This document shows positions 29,901 to 37,902 of a stretch of 64,000 nucleotides of DNA, piece after piece; the stretch's first letter is position 1, and each line of letters starts with the position of its first letter. Source of the DNA: VRUE01 sp963840565. GTDB taxonomy: Bacteria > Actinomycetota > Thermoleophilia > Solirubrobacterales > 70-9. The DNA lies in NCBI GenBank assembly GCA_963840565.1, contig CAWIZH010000004.1:248001-312000 (forward strand). Direction: 5' to 3'. Position numbers and translations under genes: made by a program. The notes under the pieces were generated by a model, which worked only from the letters and a program-made list of their open reading frames with translations, was not told the DNA's origin and did not search any database.

Positions 29901-32212
29901 CGGTTACGCCGTCGATCGTCAACTTCGAAACGGACTGGTCAAAGCTCGGCTGGGCGGTCGGCAAGGGGACGGATCTCGCCGTCGGCTGGATGACGCAAAC
30001 CAGTTTCGAAAGCGGCGCCGACGGTGCCTACTGGCAGCCGGCCCTCAGCGACACCGGGGCTGGATCGGGCGCGATCGCCAAGGTGTCTGGCGCCTCTCCA
30101 ACGACCAATTCCTACAATTCGCTGTGGCTGGACCTGCAGAGCCCAGGCGGAACGAAAGAAGGCTACGAACTGCGCCTTACGCACCTGTCGGCCAGCTCGG
30201 ACAAGGTCGAGCTGGCGAAGTGGGCAGGCGGCACCCGGACGGTTCTCACCTCTAAAGAAAGCTACGCTTTCTCGACCGGGGACTTCGCGCTTGTCGACAG
30301 GGGCAAAGTCGTTTCTGCGTGGCTCGATTCCGGCTCGGGGCTCAAAGAAGTCCTCAGCGCCGAAGACTCGTCTTTCGGCAGTGGCAAGGCCGGTATCGAA
30401 GGGCGTGGCAACGCCCGCGTTTTGACGAACTTCAGAGCCGGCTCGTTCAGCTCCCTGTCCGGGGCGGTCACGACTACCTTCGACAAACTCGGCAGGCCAA
30501 TCGCCTACGAAGATGCCGACGGAAACAAATCGGGCGTCGGTTACGACCTGCTCGGCCGGCCGTTCATCGTGACTGACGGCAAGGGCTATCAGCAGATGAA
30601 ATACGACGAAGACTCCGGCATGGCGACGGAAATGACCGACTCGGCCGCCGGCGCCTTCAAAGCCGCCTATAACGCCGATGGGCAGATGATCGAACAGCTA
30701 CTTCCGAACGGACTCGCACAGAAGGCGAAATACGACACAGCCGGAACGGCGGTCGGGCTTGAATACGTGAAGACCACTAACTGCTCGACGGGCTGCACCT
30801 GGCTCGAATTCCACCGCAAAGATTCAATCGCAGGCCAGGTGTTGAGCGAAGAAGGTAGCTTCGGCACCCACGAATACAGCTATGACCAGGCAGGCCGTCT
30901 CGCTCTCGCCAAGGAAACTCCAATCGCAGGAGGCTGCACCACCCACGCCTATGGCTTCGACAAAGATTCCAACCGCCTCTCCAAGATCGTCCGCAAACCC
31001 AAAGAAGGCGGCGGTTGCGACACCGAATCCAAAGGCGAAGAACAGACATACAGCTATGACTCCGCGGATCGCCTGATCGGGGACGGGACGATCTGGAACA
31101 AGGTCGAATACGACAACCTGGGCCGGGTCACCGGCCTTCCCGCGCCGTATTCGGGCGGCGGAAAGCTGATCACCGGCTACTTCGTAAGCAATCTGACTCA
31201 TTCCCAGACCCAGGACGGCAAAACCAACACCTACGATCTGGATCCCGCGCTGAGGGAGCGCAAGCGGGTCAGCGCCAGCGGCTCGGAAACGGGCACCTCG
31301 ATCTACCACTACGCCGGCGGATCTGATGCACCTGCCTGGACCCAGGAAGGCAGCGCCTGGACCCGCTCGATCGGGGCACTGGGTGGCTCGCTGGGGGCTC
31401 TGCAGAAGAGCAACGGCGAAGTCACGCTGCAGATAGCCGACATGCACGGCGACACGGTCGCGACTGCCGCGCTGAGCCCGTCCGAAACCAAACTCCTCGG
31501 CACCCAACGCTTCGACGAGTTCGGTAAGCCGCTGCAGTCGGGGCCGCTAACGGGGGGAAATGCGGAATACGGCTGGCTGGGAGCCAGTGGCAGGCGCACT
31601 CAGCTTCCCTCGGGTGTGATCCAGATGGGCGTGCGCAGCTACGTTCCGGCGCTTGGCCGCTTCCTCAGTCCCGATCCTGTCAAGGGCGGCTCGGCAAACG
31701 CCTATGACTACGCCAACCAGGACCCGGTCAACAACTTCGATTTCACCGGAGAAGCGGCGTCATGTACGAAGGAACGTGGCCGTTGCAAGGGGCACGCGGT
31801 CCATTCGAAGGCCGAACGCAGAATCGAACACAGAACCCGCCGCATTGAACGCGAACACGGCTTTAAGGTCGGAGTGGTGGGAGGGTGCCACGGTCGCGGC
31901 AGCTGCTACCACTTCACACCCAAGGGCCTGGGGAATGCCCTCGGCATCGTCAAGGCGCTGCATACCGCCATCATTAACACCAGCCCGACCGCCAGATTGA
32001 TCAATGAAGCGGTCAGGGGATACATTGAAAAGATCGGCGGAGTGACCGGAAATCTGCGCACGAAGATCTGGAGCTGCGCAGATGAAGCCAACTCAGCACG
32101 CGAGCTAGCGGCTTCGGTGATGGTGAGGCACCCCGAGGCCATGTCCTGGGAGGCGGGGGGCGGGTATGGCTTGATGCTTGCTAGCTGCGCCAAGGGATTC
32201 GTTGAGGGCTGA
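23969..32212 (+). CDS. giant secreted RHS/YD-repeat protein with jelly-roll modules
   Basis: A 2747-aa exported protein with a signal peptide of about 30 residues and the ribosome site GGGGGAGAGA directly ahead of ATG. Three jelly-roll-like modules of about 195 aa (about 33-628) are followed by an Ig-like domain with Cys pairs, a fourth module (about 720-912) and two more Ig-like domains. From about 1225 an RHS core begins (VDLITGGFTLSRTDVSIPVP), with YD repeats such as YDLLGRPF and YDSADRLIGDG. A fifth jelly-roll module (about 1961-2160) is inserted inside the core. The RHS hallmark LGRFLSPDPVKGG near 2560 precedes a 150-aa Cys-containing tail, the usual place of a toxin or effector. No immunity gene follows. 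Glu is coded mainly by GAA in the core, unlike neighbouring genes. Confidence 0.88.
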   Translation: MTKGSCRSVLLGVLFACSFLGVAVAPAVAGTASEVEALPTLDALNRAENPLSNSGKWSALFWDNSSSGHNTGQDLAAGWGPYDGYSTVNGAYWNSSTFSDQSGDAASVTMQTAPGSLNHYVGLWLNMGAPGSAKSGYQLRWILNSGGTYTVKLSKWTSGSEAVLATNASVSIPAGTTMAISDSGATVAAWKGTGGTLTALFSASDSTYSSGYAGIEGSGNASRSTNFKAGSMMATKIANLPVSDPLNRSEETLSYNGRWAALNWAEGTRKPGQDTTEGWSSYDAYPKVNGAYWFQGTLSDSSGWDAASLTMQKASGTLNHYTALWLDMSSPGSTKSGYELRLRTNNDGVTYALILEKWVSGTKTELTWENVNAPAGTTLALVDEGTKVSAWMGTGGTLAKVLSATDSTYGSGYAGIEGSGTIRSTNFRIGTALSSKIANLPVSDQLNRNEATLSNGGKWTALNWAEGTHKPGQDTTEGWTSYDAYPTANGAYWNQGTLSDSLGWDAATATLQKASGTLNHYAALWLNMPSPTTAKSGYELRLRTNNDGVTYALILEKWVSGTKTELEWAYVNTSPGQSISLVDEGSTVSAWQGSVKVLSVADSTYSSGYAGMEGSGTIRSTNFKAGSAATSTDAPDTSIAAGSSAGLVPPNVAFSFTSNETGSTFECSIDGGAYSGCSSPKSYQGLSEGTHTFGVRAVSAAGTDQTPAERSVQVLTAEKTIKGTPLRDNLNRQELPLSSGKWSKLNWTTGIGGAWSSEGSYGYVSNCGGCNVGAYWNPKTFDDATGAVIVGGSVNSAAAYEGERLALWLDMPNPGSVKSGYEARFEASVSNYKYELSKWVSGARTVLGSYSTGSIAQPGSTIFLTKTGGNLTLWSGTAGSYSQVLQANDSTYSSGYAGMEQNGSYPSINNFRAGQIDIQAPDTSISSGPSGKVFPDVTFAFTATEEATFECSMDGGAYATCPTPKEYHGLATGSHTFRVRAVDLSGNQDTTPAERSFTVVEPPQTTITSPQPSFTSNEEPPITFSSSKAGSTFKCSLDGAAYSTCTSPYVMPTNLNKATWHTFLVKATDKEANTDPTPAEWKFNLGIYGPAPATSKLVYPEDGQKTASYYTLKAEWGSAPEGGGVTGVSFQMELPGWDVFKAVPTECVIDGQGKHVSWPLSVASNPGHTEPVFLGVKGCAPFEEAGYPEKEIKFRAAFDGGSKAAGASEPVPTEFVHKYNTSRVGDATETVGPVSVDLITGGFTLSRTDVSIPVPGTEANLEFTRSYDSTIENNLAGYSTVLGGWWQPATPVESEYEGEAWRRLKEEVIPYRPPVFEKECWDEEGETVSCGAGCNPEFCEEWEAEEAQPEERWMELTDNEGGGITFEISGENYVSPDYAAELKLKREDSEHIVLSTSDGTHTIFTKTNGQEYLPKEVSFQATPTAARMIYETTSHSWEKLKLVREIAPSQSGVTCGDFTSIESEGCRTLKFEYEPYNHWVEWGSYGELHVALASIRYYNASGLPATSQKVAEYYYGHEMELTEEWDPRLPKVRETYTYHSPGWNNKITAITPPGEEPWKFDYYFRLNEIGEWEAPLKSVSRASLVEGEPTATTTVAYGVPVSGEGAPYDLSASAVAKWGQLDYPVDATAIFPPTEVPGEEPSDYDQAVVHYMDPDGNQVNTASPAPPGVEGDVITTSEVDARGNLVRSLGARARLEALAAGDPVARSHELDSHSIYSSDGTRELESWGPLHQVRLKNGETVEARTHTKTEYDKGAPELKEGEVAPNLPTREEEGAAIPGQEKDKDVSVSETHYEWKLRLPAETITDPEGLNLITKIAYSSAGQVKEESQPSDTKGEKAGTAKTVFYTAGANSENEACGNKKAWAGLPCLTRPAAEPSPAEANPKMPWTWLTKYTNLDELEESQQKTNGALVHATTMTYDSMGRVKTTQETGEGTALPPVETLYDDESTGRPYSTRFQSELSTSQQLAGLPTVNPFNGTVTPSIVNFETDWSKLGWAVGKGTDLAVGWMTQTSFESGADGAYWQPALSDTGAGSGAIAKVSGASPTTNSYNSLWLDLQSPGGTKEGYELRLTHLSASSDKVELAKWAGGTRTVLTSKESYAFSTGDFALVDRGKVVSAWLDSGSGLKEVLSAEDSSFGSGKAGIEGRGNARVLTNFRAGSFSSLSGAVTTTFDKLGRPIAYEDADGNKSGVGYDLLGRPFIVTDGKGYQQMKYDEDSGMATEMTDSAAGAFKAAYNADGQMIEQLLPNGLAQKAKYDTAGTAVGLEYVKTTNCSTGCTWLEFHRKDSIAGQVLSEEGSFGTHEYSYDQAGRLALAKETPIAGGCTTHAYGFDKDSNRLSKIVRKPKEGGGCDTESKGEEQTYSYDSADRLIGDGTIWNKVEYDNLGRVTGLPAPYSGGGKLITGYFVSNLTHSQTQDGKTNTYDLDPALRERKRVSASGSETGTSIYHYAGGSDAPAWTQEGSAWTRSIGALGGSLGALQKSNGEVTLQIADMHGDTVATAALSPSETKLLGTQRFDEFGKPLQSGPLTGGNAEYGWLGASGRRTQLPSGVIQMGVRSYVPALGRFLSPDPVKGGSANAYDYANQDPVNNFDFTGEAASCTKERGRCKGHAVHSKAERRIEHRTRRIEREHGFKVGVVGGCHGRGSCYHFTPKGLGNALGIVKALHTAIINTSPTARLINEAVRGYIEKIGGVTGNLRTKIWSCADEANSARELAASVMVRHPEAMSWEAGGGYGLMLASCAKGFVEG

Positions 32213-32268
32213 GGCGGGAGTTCTTGGTGGCGTGGCCGTCGCTGGCGATGTCACAGGGGCGTCCGCGT

Positions 32269-32295
32269 AGGAGGCCGCCTTTTTGCGGCTCTCCT
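32269..32295 (+). terminator. terminator-like hairpin after the RHS gene
   Basis: AGGAGGCCGC (32269-32278) pairs with GCGGCTCTCCT (32285-32295) apart from one bulge, with a CTTTTT loop. It lies 57 bp after the RHS stop. The T run is in the loop rather than after the stem, so the call is tentative. No gene fits in 32213-32475. Confidence 0.4.
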
Positions 32296-32355
32296 GAAGT
32301 TTCCGTTTCTGGGTGGGTTGTGCTGGACCCCGTTCATCGATCCACGCGCTTTTTT

Positions 32356-32412
32356 CGCTATTTGCAGGAAAACGCAAATTAGCGCCATAGGGCGGTCCGG
32401 TCGCCCTATAAT
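32356..32412. promoter_or_regulatory. glutamate synthase promoter region with two inverted repeats
   Basis: CGCTATTTGC (32356-32365) faces GCAAATTAGCG (32374-32384) with one bulged base. ATAGGGCG (32387-32394) faces CGCCCTAT (32402-32409) across 7 nt. The second repeat overlaps a perfect TATAAT at 32407-32412, 64 bp upstream of the start, so a bound protein would cover the -10 box. No good -35 match is visible at 17 bp. Nitrogen-responsive control is a natural guess, but the site is not one I recognise. Confidence 0.5.
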
Positions 32413-32475
32413 CCGCCGACCCGTCAACCCGTCGCGCGCCCGCTCGAAGAAGGCGTGGAAACCGGGAGGTCAGCT

Positions 32476-35400
32476 GTGTCCGAACGTCCAGTCCGTTATT
32501 CGCCTGAGCGCGCCTACCGGCCGCTTGTCTCGCCGCCCAGCGTCGAGGACAAGGATGCCTGCGCGATCTATGCCTCCGTCCGCAAGGACGCGACGCCCAG
32601 CCATGCCCCGATCGCGCTGGCGATCCCGGCCCTGCAGAAAATGCTCCACCGGGCCGGCAACGTCGACGGCGAGGGCGATGGCTGCGGGCTGCTGCTCGAC
32701 CTGCCGCGCAAGATCTGGGCCGAGGAGGTCCGCTCCGATGGGCACGATCCGTCGCTCACGCTCGATGACGCCTTCGCCGTCGCCCACATCTTCGTCGAGC
32801 GCTCGCAGGACCTGGAGCGGATCCAGCATGACGCCCGCGAGCTGCTCGGCAACGGCGGCTTCCGCATCCTCGCCGAGCGGATCGGCGTCGTCGACTCTCC
32901 CGCCCTCGGCCCGACCGCGCGTGAGGAGGAGCCGCACTTCTGGCAGATCGCCGGCCTCGTCGCCGACGCCTCGCGCCGCGACCGCGTCCTCTTCGACCTG
33001 CTGATCGAGCTCGAGCAGCGGCTCGACGTCCACGTCCCCTCCTTCTCGGCGACGACCTGCGTCTACAAGGTGATGGGCGCGCCGAAGATCCTCGGCGAGT
33101 ACTACCCCGACCTGCGCGACGAGCGCTTCGAGACGATCGGCAGCTTCGGTCACAACCGCTACTCGACCAACACCTGGCCCTCCTTCAAGCGCGTCCAGCC
33201 CTTCTCGGTGCTCGGCCACAACGGCGAGATCAACACGATCTCCCAGCTGCGCCAGGAGGCGAAAATGCTCGGGGTGCCGATCCATGCCGGCGGCTCGGAC
33301 TCCCAGGACCTCAACCGCACGATCGACACCTTGGTCAGCCGCGACGGCCTCAGCCTCGCCGAGGCGATGGAGATGGTGGTGCCGCCGATCGTCGAAGAGA
33401 TCCGCCGCATGCCGGCGGAGCTGCACCGCTTCTACATGTACCTGCACCAGGCGATGGGTCCGTTCGCCCAGGGCCCGGTGGCGCTGATCGCCCGTCACTC
33501 CGGCGAATGCGTCTTCTCCTCCGACGCGCTCGGGCTGCGGCCGCTCTGGCAGGTCGAGACCACCGATGACTACGTCTTCAGCTCCGAGCCGGGCGTGGTC
33601 CCGGTCAACGCGATGGTTTCCGAGCCCAAGCCGCTCGCCCCCGGCGAGAAGGCGCTGGTGACGATCGACCGCGAGCGCAAGCGCTCGACCCTGCACCCTC
33701 ACGACGCGATGCTGCGGATCGTCCGCGAGAGCTGGCTGCGCCGCAACGGCGCCGAGGATGCCGCCGCCTACGACCGCGCCCTGGAGACCGGCGGCCCGCT
33801 CGAGGGCGAGGAGGTGCCGGGCTACTCCGACGCCGGGCCAGAGGAGCCGGTCAAGGTCACCGACCGCGTCCTCGCCGGCTTCGGCTGGCAGCGCGACGAC
33901 GTAAAACTGGTTCAGCAGATGGCCTCCAACGGCCAGGAGCCGGTCGGCTCGCTGGGCTACGACGGGCCGCTCGCCGCGCTTTCTCCCGAGCGCCAGAACC
34001 TCGCCGACTACTTCAAGGAGACGGTCGCCGTCGTCACCAACCCGGCAATCGACCGCGAACGTGAGATGGAGCACTTCTCCACCCGCACGATCTTCGGCCG
34101 CCGTCCCTCGATCAGCGCCGCCGGTGAGGACACCGGCACGGTCGAGACCGCCTTCCCGGTGATCCTCGGCGGCCACCACGGCCTCGCGCCGCTCTCCGAC
34201 AAGGCCTACCGCAAGATCGCCCGCGAGCACCGCACCTACCTGCTCGAGGACCTCTGGGAGGAGTTCCGCGGTCGCGCCGACGTCGTCGACATCTCGTTGC
34301 TCGAGTCCGAGACGACGCGCGGCGCGGTCGAGCGGATCAAGCAGGAGGCGGTGAAGAAAGTCCGCAACGGCGCCGAGCTGCTGGTGCTCACCGACCGCAC
34401 TGTCTATGACGCCGACCGCCGCTACCTCGACCCGCACCTGGCGGTCTCCGCCGTCGACCAGGCTCTGAAGAGCTTCAAGGTCGAGCCGGGCGAGGAGAAC
34501 CTGCGCCGCCGCTGCGGCATCGTCCTGCGCTCGGCGGCGATCCGCAACGTCCACGACACGATGCTCGCCCTCGGCCTCGGCGCCAACGGCGTCTGCCCGT
34601 ACACGATGGTCGAAGTTGTCTGCGTCGAGGACTACGAGAGCAACGTCTCCAACCTCTGCGACGCGCTCGAGAAGGGGATCGAGAAAGTGATCTCGACGAT
34701 CGGGATCCACGAGGTGCGCGGCTACGCCCGCCAGTTCTCCTCGATCGGGGTCAAGCCCGAGCTGGCCGAGATCTTCCTCACCGAGGCCTTCGCCGCCTCG
34801 GAGTCCGGCGGCGTCGGCTTCACCGCGCTCGACGCTGACACCAATGAGCGCGCCCGCATCCTCGCCGGCGACGAAGAGTCGAAACCGGCGAAGACCTTCC
34901 GCTTCTACCCCAAGGTCTACAAGGCGGCGATCGCCACCGCCAACGGCTCCGGCAGCTACGAGGAGTACTCGGAGAAGGTGCGCGACCTCGAGCAGCAGAG
35001 CCCGATCTCGATGCGCCACATCATGGGCCTGAAGGGCGACCGGGAGCCGATTGCCGACCCGTCGGTCGTCGACGCCGGCGTCGGCCGCCACGACTACCCG
35101 GTGGTGATCTCCTCGATGAGCTTCGGCTCGCAGTCCGAGCCGGCCTTTCGCGCCTACGCCGAGGCGGCGAAGTCGATCAACGTCCTCTGCGTCAACGGCG
35201 AGGGTGGCGAGATCCGCGACATGTACGGCAACTACCGCAAGTGGCGTGGCCAGCAGGTCGCCTCGGGGCGCTTCGGCGTCTCGGCGGAGATGCTCAACTC
35301 CTCCTACCTGGCCGAGATCAAGATCGGCCAGGGCGCCAAGCCCGGCGAGGGCGGCCACCTGCCCGGCAAGAAGGTCTCCGAGAAGGTCGCCGCCGCGCGT

Positions 35401-37122
35401 AACGCGGCCCCCGGCACCGACCTGATCTCGCCCTCCAACAACCACGACCTCTACTCGATCGAGGACCTCGCCGAGCTGATCGACGAGCTGAAGACGGTCA
35501 ACCCCGACGTGCGCGTCTCGGTCAAGGTGCCGGTGGTGCCGAACATCGGCACGATCGGCCTCGGCATCGCCAAGGCCGGCGCCGACATCATCACCCTCTC
35601 CGGCTTCGAGGGCGGCACCGGCGCCGCCCGCCAGCACGCCCTGCGCCACGTCGGCCTGCCCTCCGACATCGGCACCCGCGCCGTGCACCGGGCGCTGATG
35701 GAGGCCGGCATCCGCAACCGGGTCGAGATCTGGGCCGACGGCGGTTACCGCCACGGTCACGACATCGTCAAGTTGCACTGCCTCGGCGCCAACCGGGTCG
35801 GCTTCGGCACCCTGGCGATGGTCAGCCTCGGCTGCACGATCTGCCGCGGCTGCCAGCTCGACACCTGTCACGTCGGCATCGCGACCCAGATCGAGACGGT
35901 CGAGCAGGCCCAGGAGCACGGGCTGAAGAAGTTCACCCCGCAGGAGGTCGACCTCGCCGCCGAGAGCTGTGCCCGCTTCTTCCAGGCGATGGGCGAGGAG
36001 GTCAAGCAGGTCGTCGCCTCGCTCGGCTACGAGCGCGCCCAGGACCTGGTCGGCCGCTACGACCTGCTCGAGCAGGTCTCCCACCACGACGCGGTCGATC
36101 TGGCGCCGCTGATCACGCCGCTGGAGGAGTTCCTCGACCTCGAGCCGATCGACCTGCCGGTGGCGGGGGAGATGGTCGAGGACCGTGCCGAGGCGGGGAT
36201 GGTCGTCGCCCGCCCGATCCGGATGGAGGCCAAGCAGGCCTCGGCGCAGATCGGCGGCCTCGCCGGCGACATCTGCTCCGGCCGCACGATCCGCAACGAG
36301 TTCCCCCGCGCCACCGATGCCAACGACCGCGTGCTCGGCACCGAGCTCTCCGGGGCGATCGCCCGCTCGCGCATCTTCGAGGACGGGCCGGAGTCAAACG
36401 ACGACGTGCTCGCCAGCCTCGAGTTCAACGGCGGCTCGGTCGCCGGCCAGGGCCTCGGCGCCTTCAACTCATACGGCGTCTCGATCCGGATCGAGGGCGG
36501 CGCCCAGGATGGCGTCGGTAAGACGATGCTGGGCGGCAGTATCGCTGTGCTCAAGGGCAAGGGCGTCAAGGGCAAGCGGCTCAACGGCTCGGTCGGCAAG
36601 TCGTTCGCTTACGGTGCCCAGCGCGGCCGCCTCTACGTCCAGGGCTCGGCCGACTCGCGCTTCTGCATTCGCCTTTCGGGCGCCGACGTGGTCTTGGCCG
36701 GTGAGCCCGAAGAGGCGATCGACGACAGCCGCGGCTGCATGGTTGACCGCGCCAATGTCAAGGGCTTTGCCTTCGAGTACATGACCTCGGGCCGCGCGAT
36801 CGTCCTTGGCGACCTCGGTCCCTGGGCCTGCGCCGGGATGACCGGCGGCCGCGTCTACGTCCGCCACAACGCCTTCGGCATCGACCGCGAGGCGATCCTG
36901 CGGCGGCTGGGCGAGGGCGCCAAGGTAGAGCTGAAAGAGATCGACGCCGAGGGCCTCCTGGACGTCGACGACCTGCTTGGCAGCTACTCAAAAGAACTGC
37001 GGGCGACCGGCCAGGACGAGGAGGCCGATCGCGTCATGAGCCTCGCCTCTGACGCCGCCGGCAACTTCCTCATGGTCGTGCCGCACAAGGTCCAGGCTGA
37101 TCCGAGTATCTCTACCGAGTGA
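32476..37122 (+). CDS. gltB: glutamate synthase, large subunit
   Basis: A 1548-aa enzyme converting 2-oxoglutarate and glutamine to two glutamates. The class II amidotransferase nucleophile is probably Cys29 (DKDACAIYA), exposed after removal of a 28-residue leader. Further motifs are NRYSTNTWPSF and GHNGEINTI, the FMN synthase region GEGGHLPGKKV and GFEGGTGAA, the Fe-S cysteines in CTICRGCQLDTCHVGIATQ and a C-terminal GXGXG domain (GGSVAGQGLGAFNSYG). GTG 32476 follows GGGAGG at 32463-32468. No small subunit gene (gltD) is adjacent, which is unusual; it may lie elsewhere or the enzyme may use another electron donor. Confidence 0.93.
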   Translation: MSERPVRYSPERAYRPLVSPPSVEDKDACAIYASVRKDATPSHAPIALAIPALQKMLHRAGNVDGEGDGCGLLLDLPRKIWAEEVRSDGHDPSLTLDDAFAVAHIFVERSQDLERIQHDARELLGNGGFRILAERIGVVDSPALGPTAREEEPHFWQIAGLVADASRRDRVLFDLLIELEQRLDVHVPSFSATTCVYKVMGAPKILGEYYPDLRDERFETIGSFGHNRYSTNTWPSFKRVQPFSVLGHNGEINTISQLRQEAKMLGVPIHAGGSDSQDLNRTIDTLVSRDGLSLAEAMEMVVPPIVEEIRRMPAELHRFYMYLHQAMGPFAQGPVALIARHSGECVFSSDALGLRPLWQVETTDDYVFSSEPGVVPVNAMVSEPKPLAPGEKALVTIDRERKRSTLHPHDAMLRIVRESWLRRNGAEDAAAYDRALETGGPLEGEEVPGYSDAGPEEPVKVTDRVLAGFGWQRDDVKLVQQMASNGQEPVGSLGYDGPLAALSPERQNLADYFKETVAVVTNPAIDREREMEHFSTRTIFGRRPSISAAGEDTGTVETAFPVILGGHHGLAPLSDKAYRKIAREHRTYLLEDLWEEFRGRADVVDISLLESETTRGAVERIKQEAVKKVRNGAELLVLTDRTVYDADRRYLDPHLAVSAVDQALKSFKVEPGEENLRRRCGIVLRSAAIRNVHDTMLALGLGANGVCPYTMVEVVCVEDYESNVSNLCDALEKGIEKVISTIGIHEVRGYARQFSSIGVKPELAEIFLTEAFAASESGGVGFTALDADTNERARILAGDEESKPAKTFRFYPKVYKAAIATANGSGSYEEYSEKVRDLEQQSPISMRHIMGLKGDREPIADPSVVDAGVGRHDYPVVISSMSFGSQSEPAFRAYAEAAKSINVLCVNGEGGEIRDMYGNYRKWRGQQVASGRFGVSAEMLNSSYLAEIKIGQGAKPGEGGHLPGKKVSEKVAAARNAAPGTDLISPSNNHDLYSIEDLAELIDELKTVNPDVRVSVKVPVVPNIGTIGLGIAKAGADIITLSGFEGGTGAARQHALRHVGLPSDIGTRAVHRALMEAGIRNRVEIWADGGYRHGHDIVKLHCLGANRVGFGTLAMVSLGCTICRGCQLDTCHVGIATQIETVEQAQEHGLKKFTPQEVDLAAESCARFFQAMGEEVKQVVASLGYERAQDLVGRYDLLEQVSHHDAVDLAPLITPLEEFLDLEPIDLPVAGEMVEDRAEAGMVVARPIRMEAKQASAQIGGLAGDICSGRTIRNEFPRATDANDRVLGTELSGAIARSRIFEDGPESNDDVLASLEFNGGSVAGQGLGAFNSYGVSIRIEGGAQDGVGKTMLGGSIAVLKGKGVKGKRLNGSVGKSFAYGAQRGRLYVQGSADSRFCIRLSGADVVLAGEPEEAIDDSRGCMVDRANVKGFAFEYMTSGRAIVLGDLGPWACAGMTGGRVYVRHNAFGIDREAILRRLGEGAKVELKEIDAEGLLDVDDLLGSYSKELRATGQDEEADRVMSLASDAAGNFLMVVPHKVQADPSISTE

Positions 37123-37134
37123 GTCTTGGCGGTG

Positions 37135-37240
37135 GGGAGGAGCGGTGGCCCCTCTGTCGGAACCCGCCGTCCGCACTTTCCGCAGGCACTAAGGCTTAGC
37201 TGGGCTCACAAGTTCCGTCAGAGGGGCCACCGCTCCTCCC
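37135..37240. repeat. structured inverted-repeat element, type II copy 1
   Basis: Arms 37135-37162 and 37213-37240 pair over 28 positions with one mismatch. The 50-bp interior, read on the minus strand, matches the interior of the element at 37348-37450 (CGGAACTTGTGAGCC at one end and CGGCGGGTTCCG at the other), while the arms differ completely. It lies 12 bp after the glutamate synthase stop. With the second copy it fills the 326-bp gap 37123-37448, where I see no gene. Confidence 0.82.
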
Positions 37241-37347
37241 TTCGGAAGCTCTCAGTCGAGACGCTCTTGGGCGAGAAGCTTCGCTTCGGGACGAGATGGC
37301 TCCAAAGCTTCAACTGATTGACGACCGTCTTAAGCATGAGCAGGGGA

Positions 37348-37450
37348 AGAGGGGCGAGTACCCCTCCTGCGGAACTTGTGAGCCGAGCTGAGTCCCGAGC
37401 CCGGCGGCAGTGCGGGCGGCGGGTTCCGCGGGAGGGGTACTCGCCCCTCT
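37348..37450. repeat. structured inverted-repeat element, type II copy 2 (inverted)
   Basis: Arms 37348-37375 and 37423-37450 pair over 28 positions with a single T/C difference that would still be a G-U pair in RNA. The core is the reverse complement of copy 1. The right arm overlaps the last two bases of the stop codon region of the coiled-coil gene at 37449, so the element abuts that gene with no spacer. Confidence 0.82.
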
Positions 37451-37862
37451 AGCGCTCCCGGGTAAGCAGATCCGCGATTGCTCGTATCTCTTGGAGGAGG
37501 CCGTCGAGCATTGCCTCGTTGTTGGTGTGGATGCGCCACTCGGCGTACTTGCGGTCTTGCTCGACCTGATCGAGGCGCTGCTCCAGGGCTTCGGTGCGGG
37601 CGTCGATTCGGTTGATTCGCTTGCTCAGGCGCTTCTCCGTCTTGCGCACGCGGCGCTTGATCAGGAAGTTGGTCTCCTCGCGGATCGCGTCCAGTTCGCG
37701 GCGCAGGGCGGTTTCGTCGACGCCGTTCCCTTGCTCGGCGAGCATCTCCTCGACCCCGGTGCGGACGCGCTCGATCTCCTCGTGGAGGCGTTCGCGGGCG
37801 CGCTCGGCCGCGACCTCGGGCGGCTCGGGCGAGGGGTCGCCTGGGGTCGGATACTGGTCCAC
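37449..37862 (-). CDS. small coiled-coil protein
   Basis: A 137-aa highly charged protein, almost entirely helical. After a Pro-rich N-terminus (PTPGDPSPEPPE), continuous heptads run to the end (ARERLHEEIERVR, then KRRVRKTEKRLSKRINRID and LEQRLDQVEQDRKYAEWR). No catalytic motif is present; a cytoplasmic structural or adaptor coiled coil is the likely role. It is convergent with glutamate synthase and upstream of the FHA gene in the opposite reading sense of the map, separated by 40 bp from the FHA stop. Confidence 0.7.
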   Translation of the reverse strand: MDQYPTPGDPSPEPPEVAAERARERLHEEIERVRTGVEEMLAEQGNGVDETALRRELDAIREETNFLIKRRVRKTEKRLSKRINRIDARTEALEQRLDQVEQDRKYAEWRIHTNNEAMLDGLLQEIRAIADLLTRER

Positions 37863-37902
37863 AACCCCATGCTAGGGGCGAGGGTGGCCGGAATTACCGC
37901 AA

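Noticed and set aside
32105..32377. reverse 90-codon frame as immunity gene for the RHS tail
   Set aside because: It overlaps the RHS C-terminus in antisense, is low complexity and has no ribosome site; immunity genes normally follow on the same strand.
32470..36087. 1205-codon open frame on the strand opposite glutamate synthase
   Set aside because: It is the mirror of a strongly conserved gene in GC-rich DNA; composition is biased to Asp, Arg, Val, Leu and Gly with no motif.
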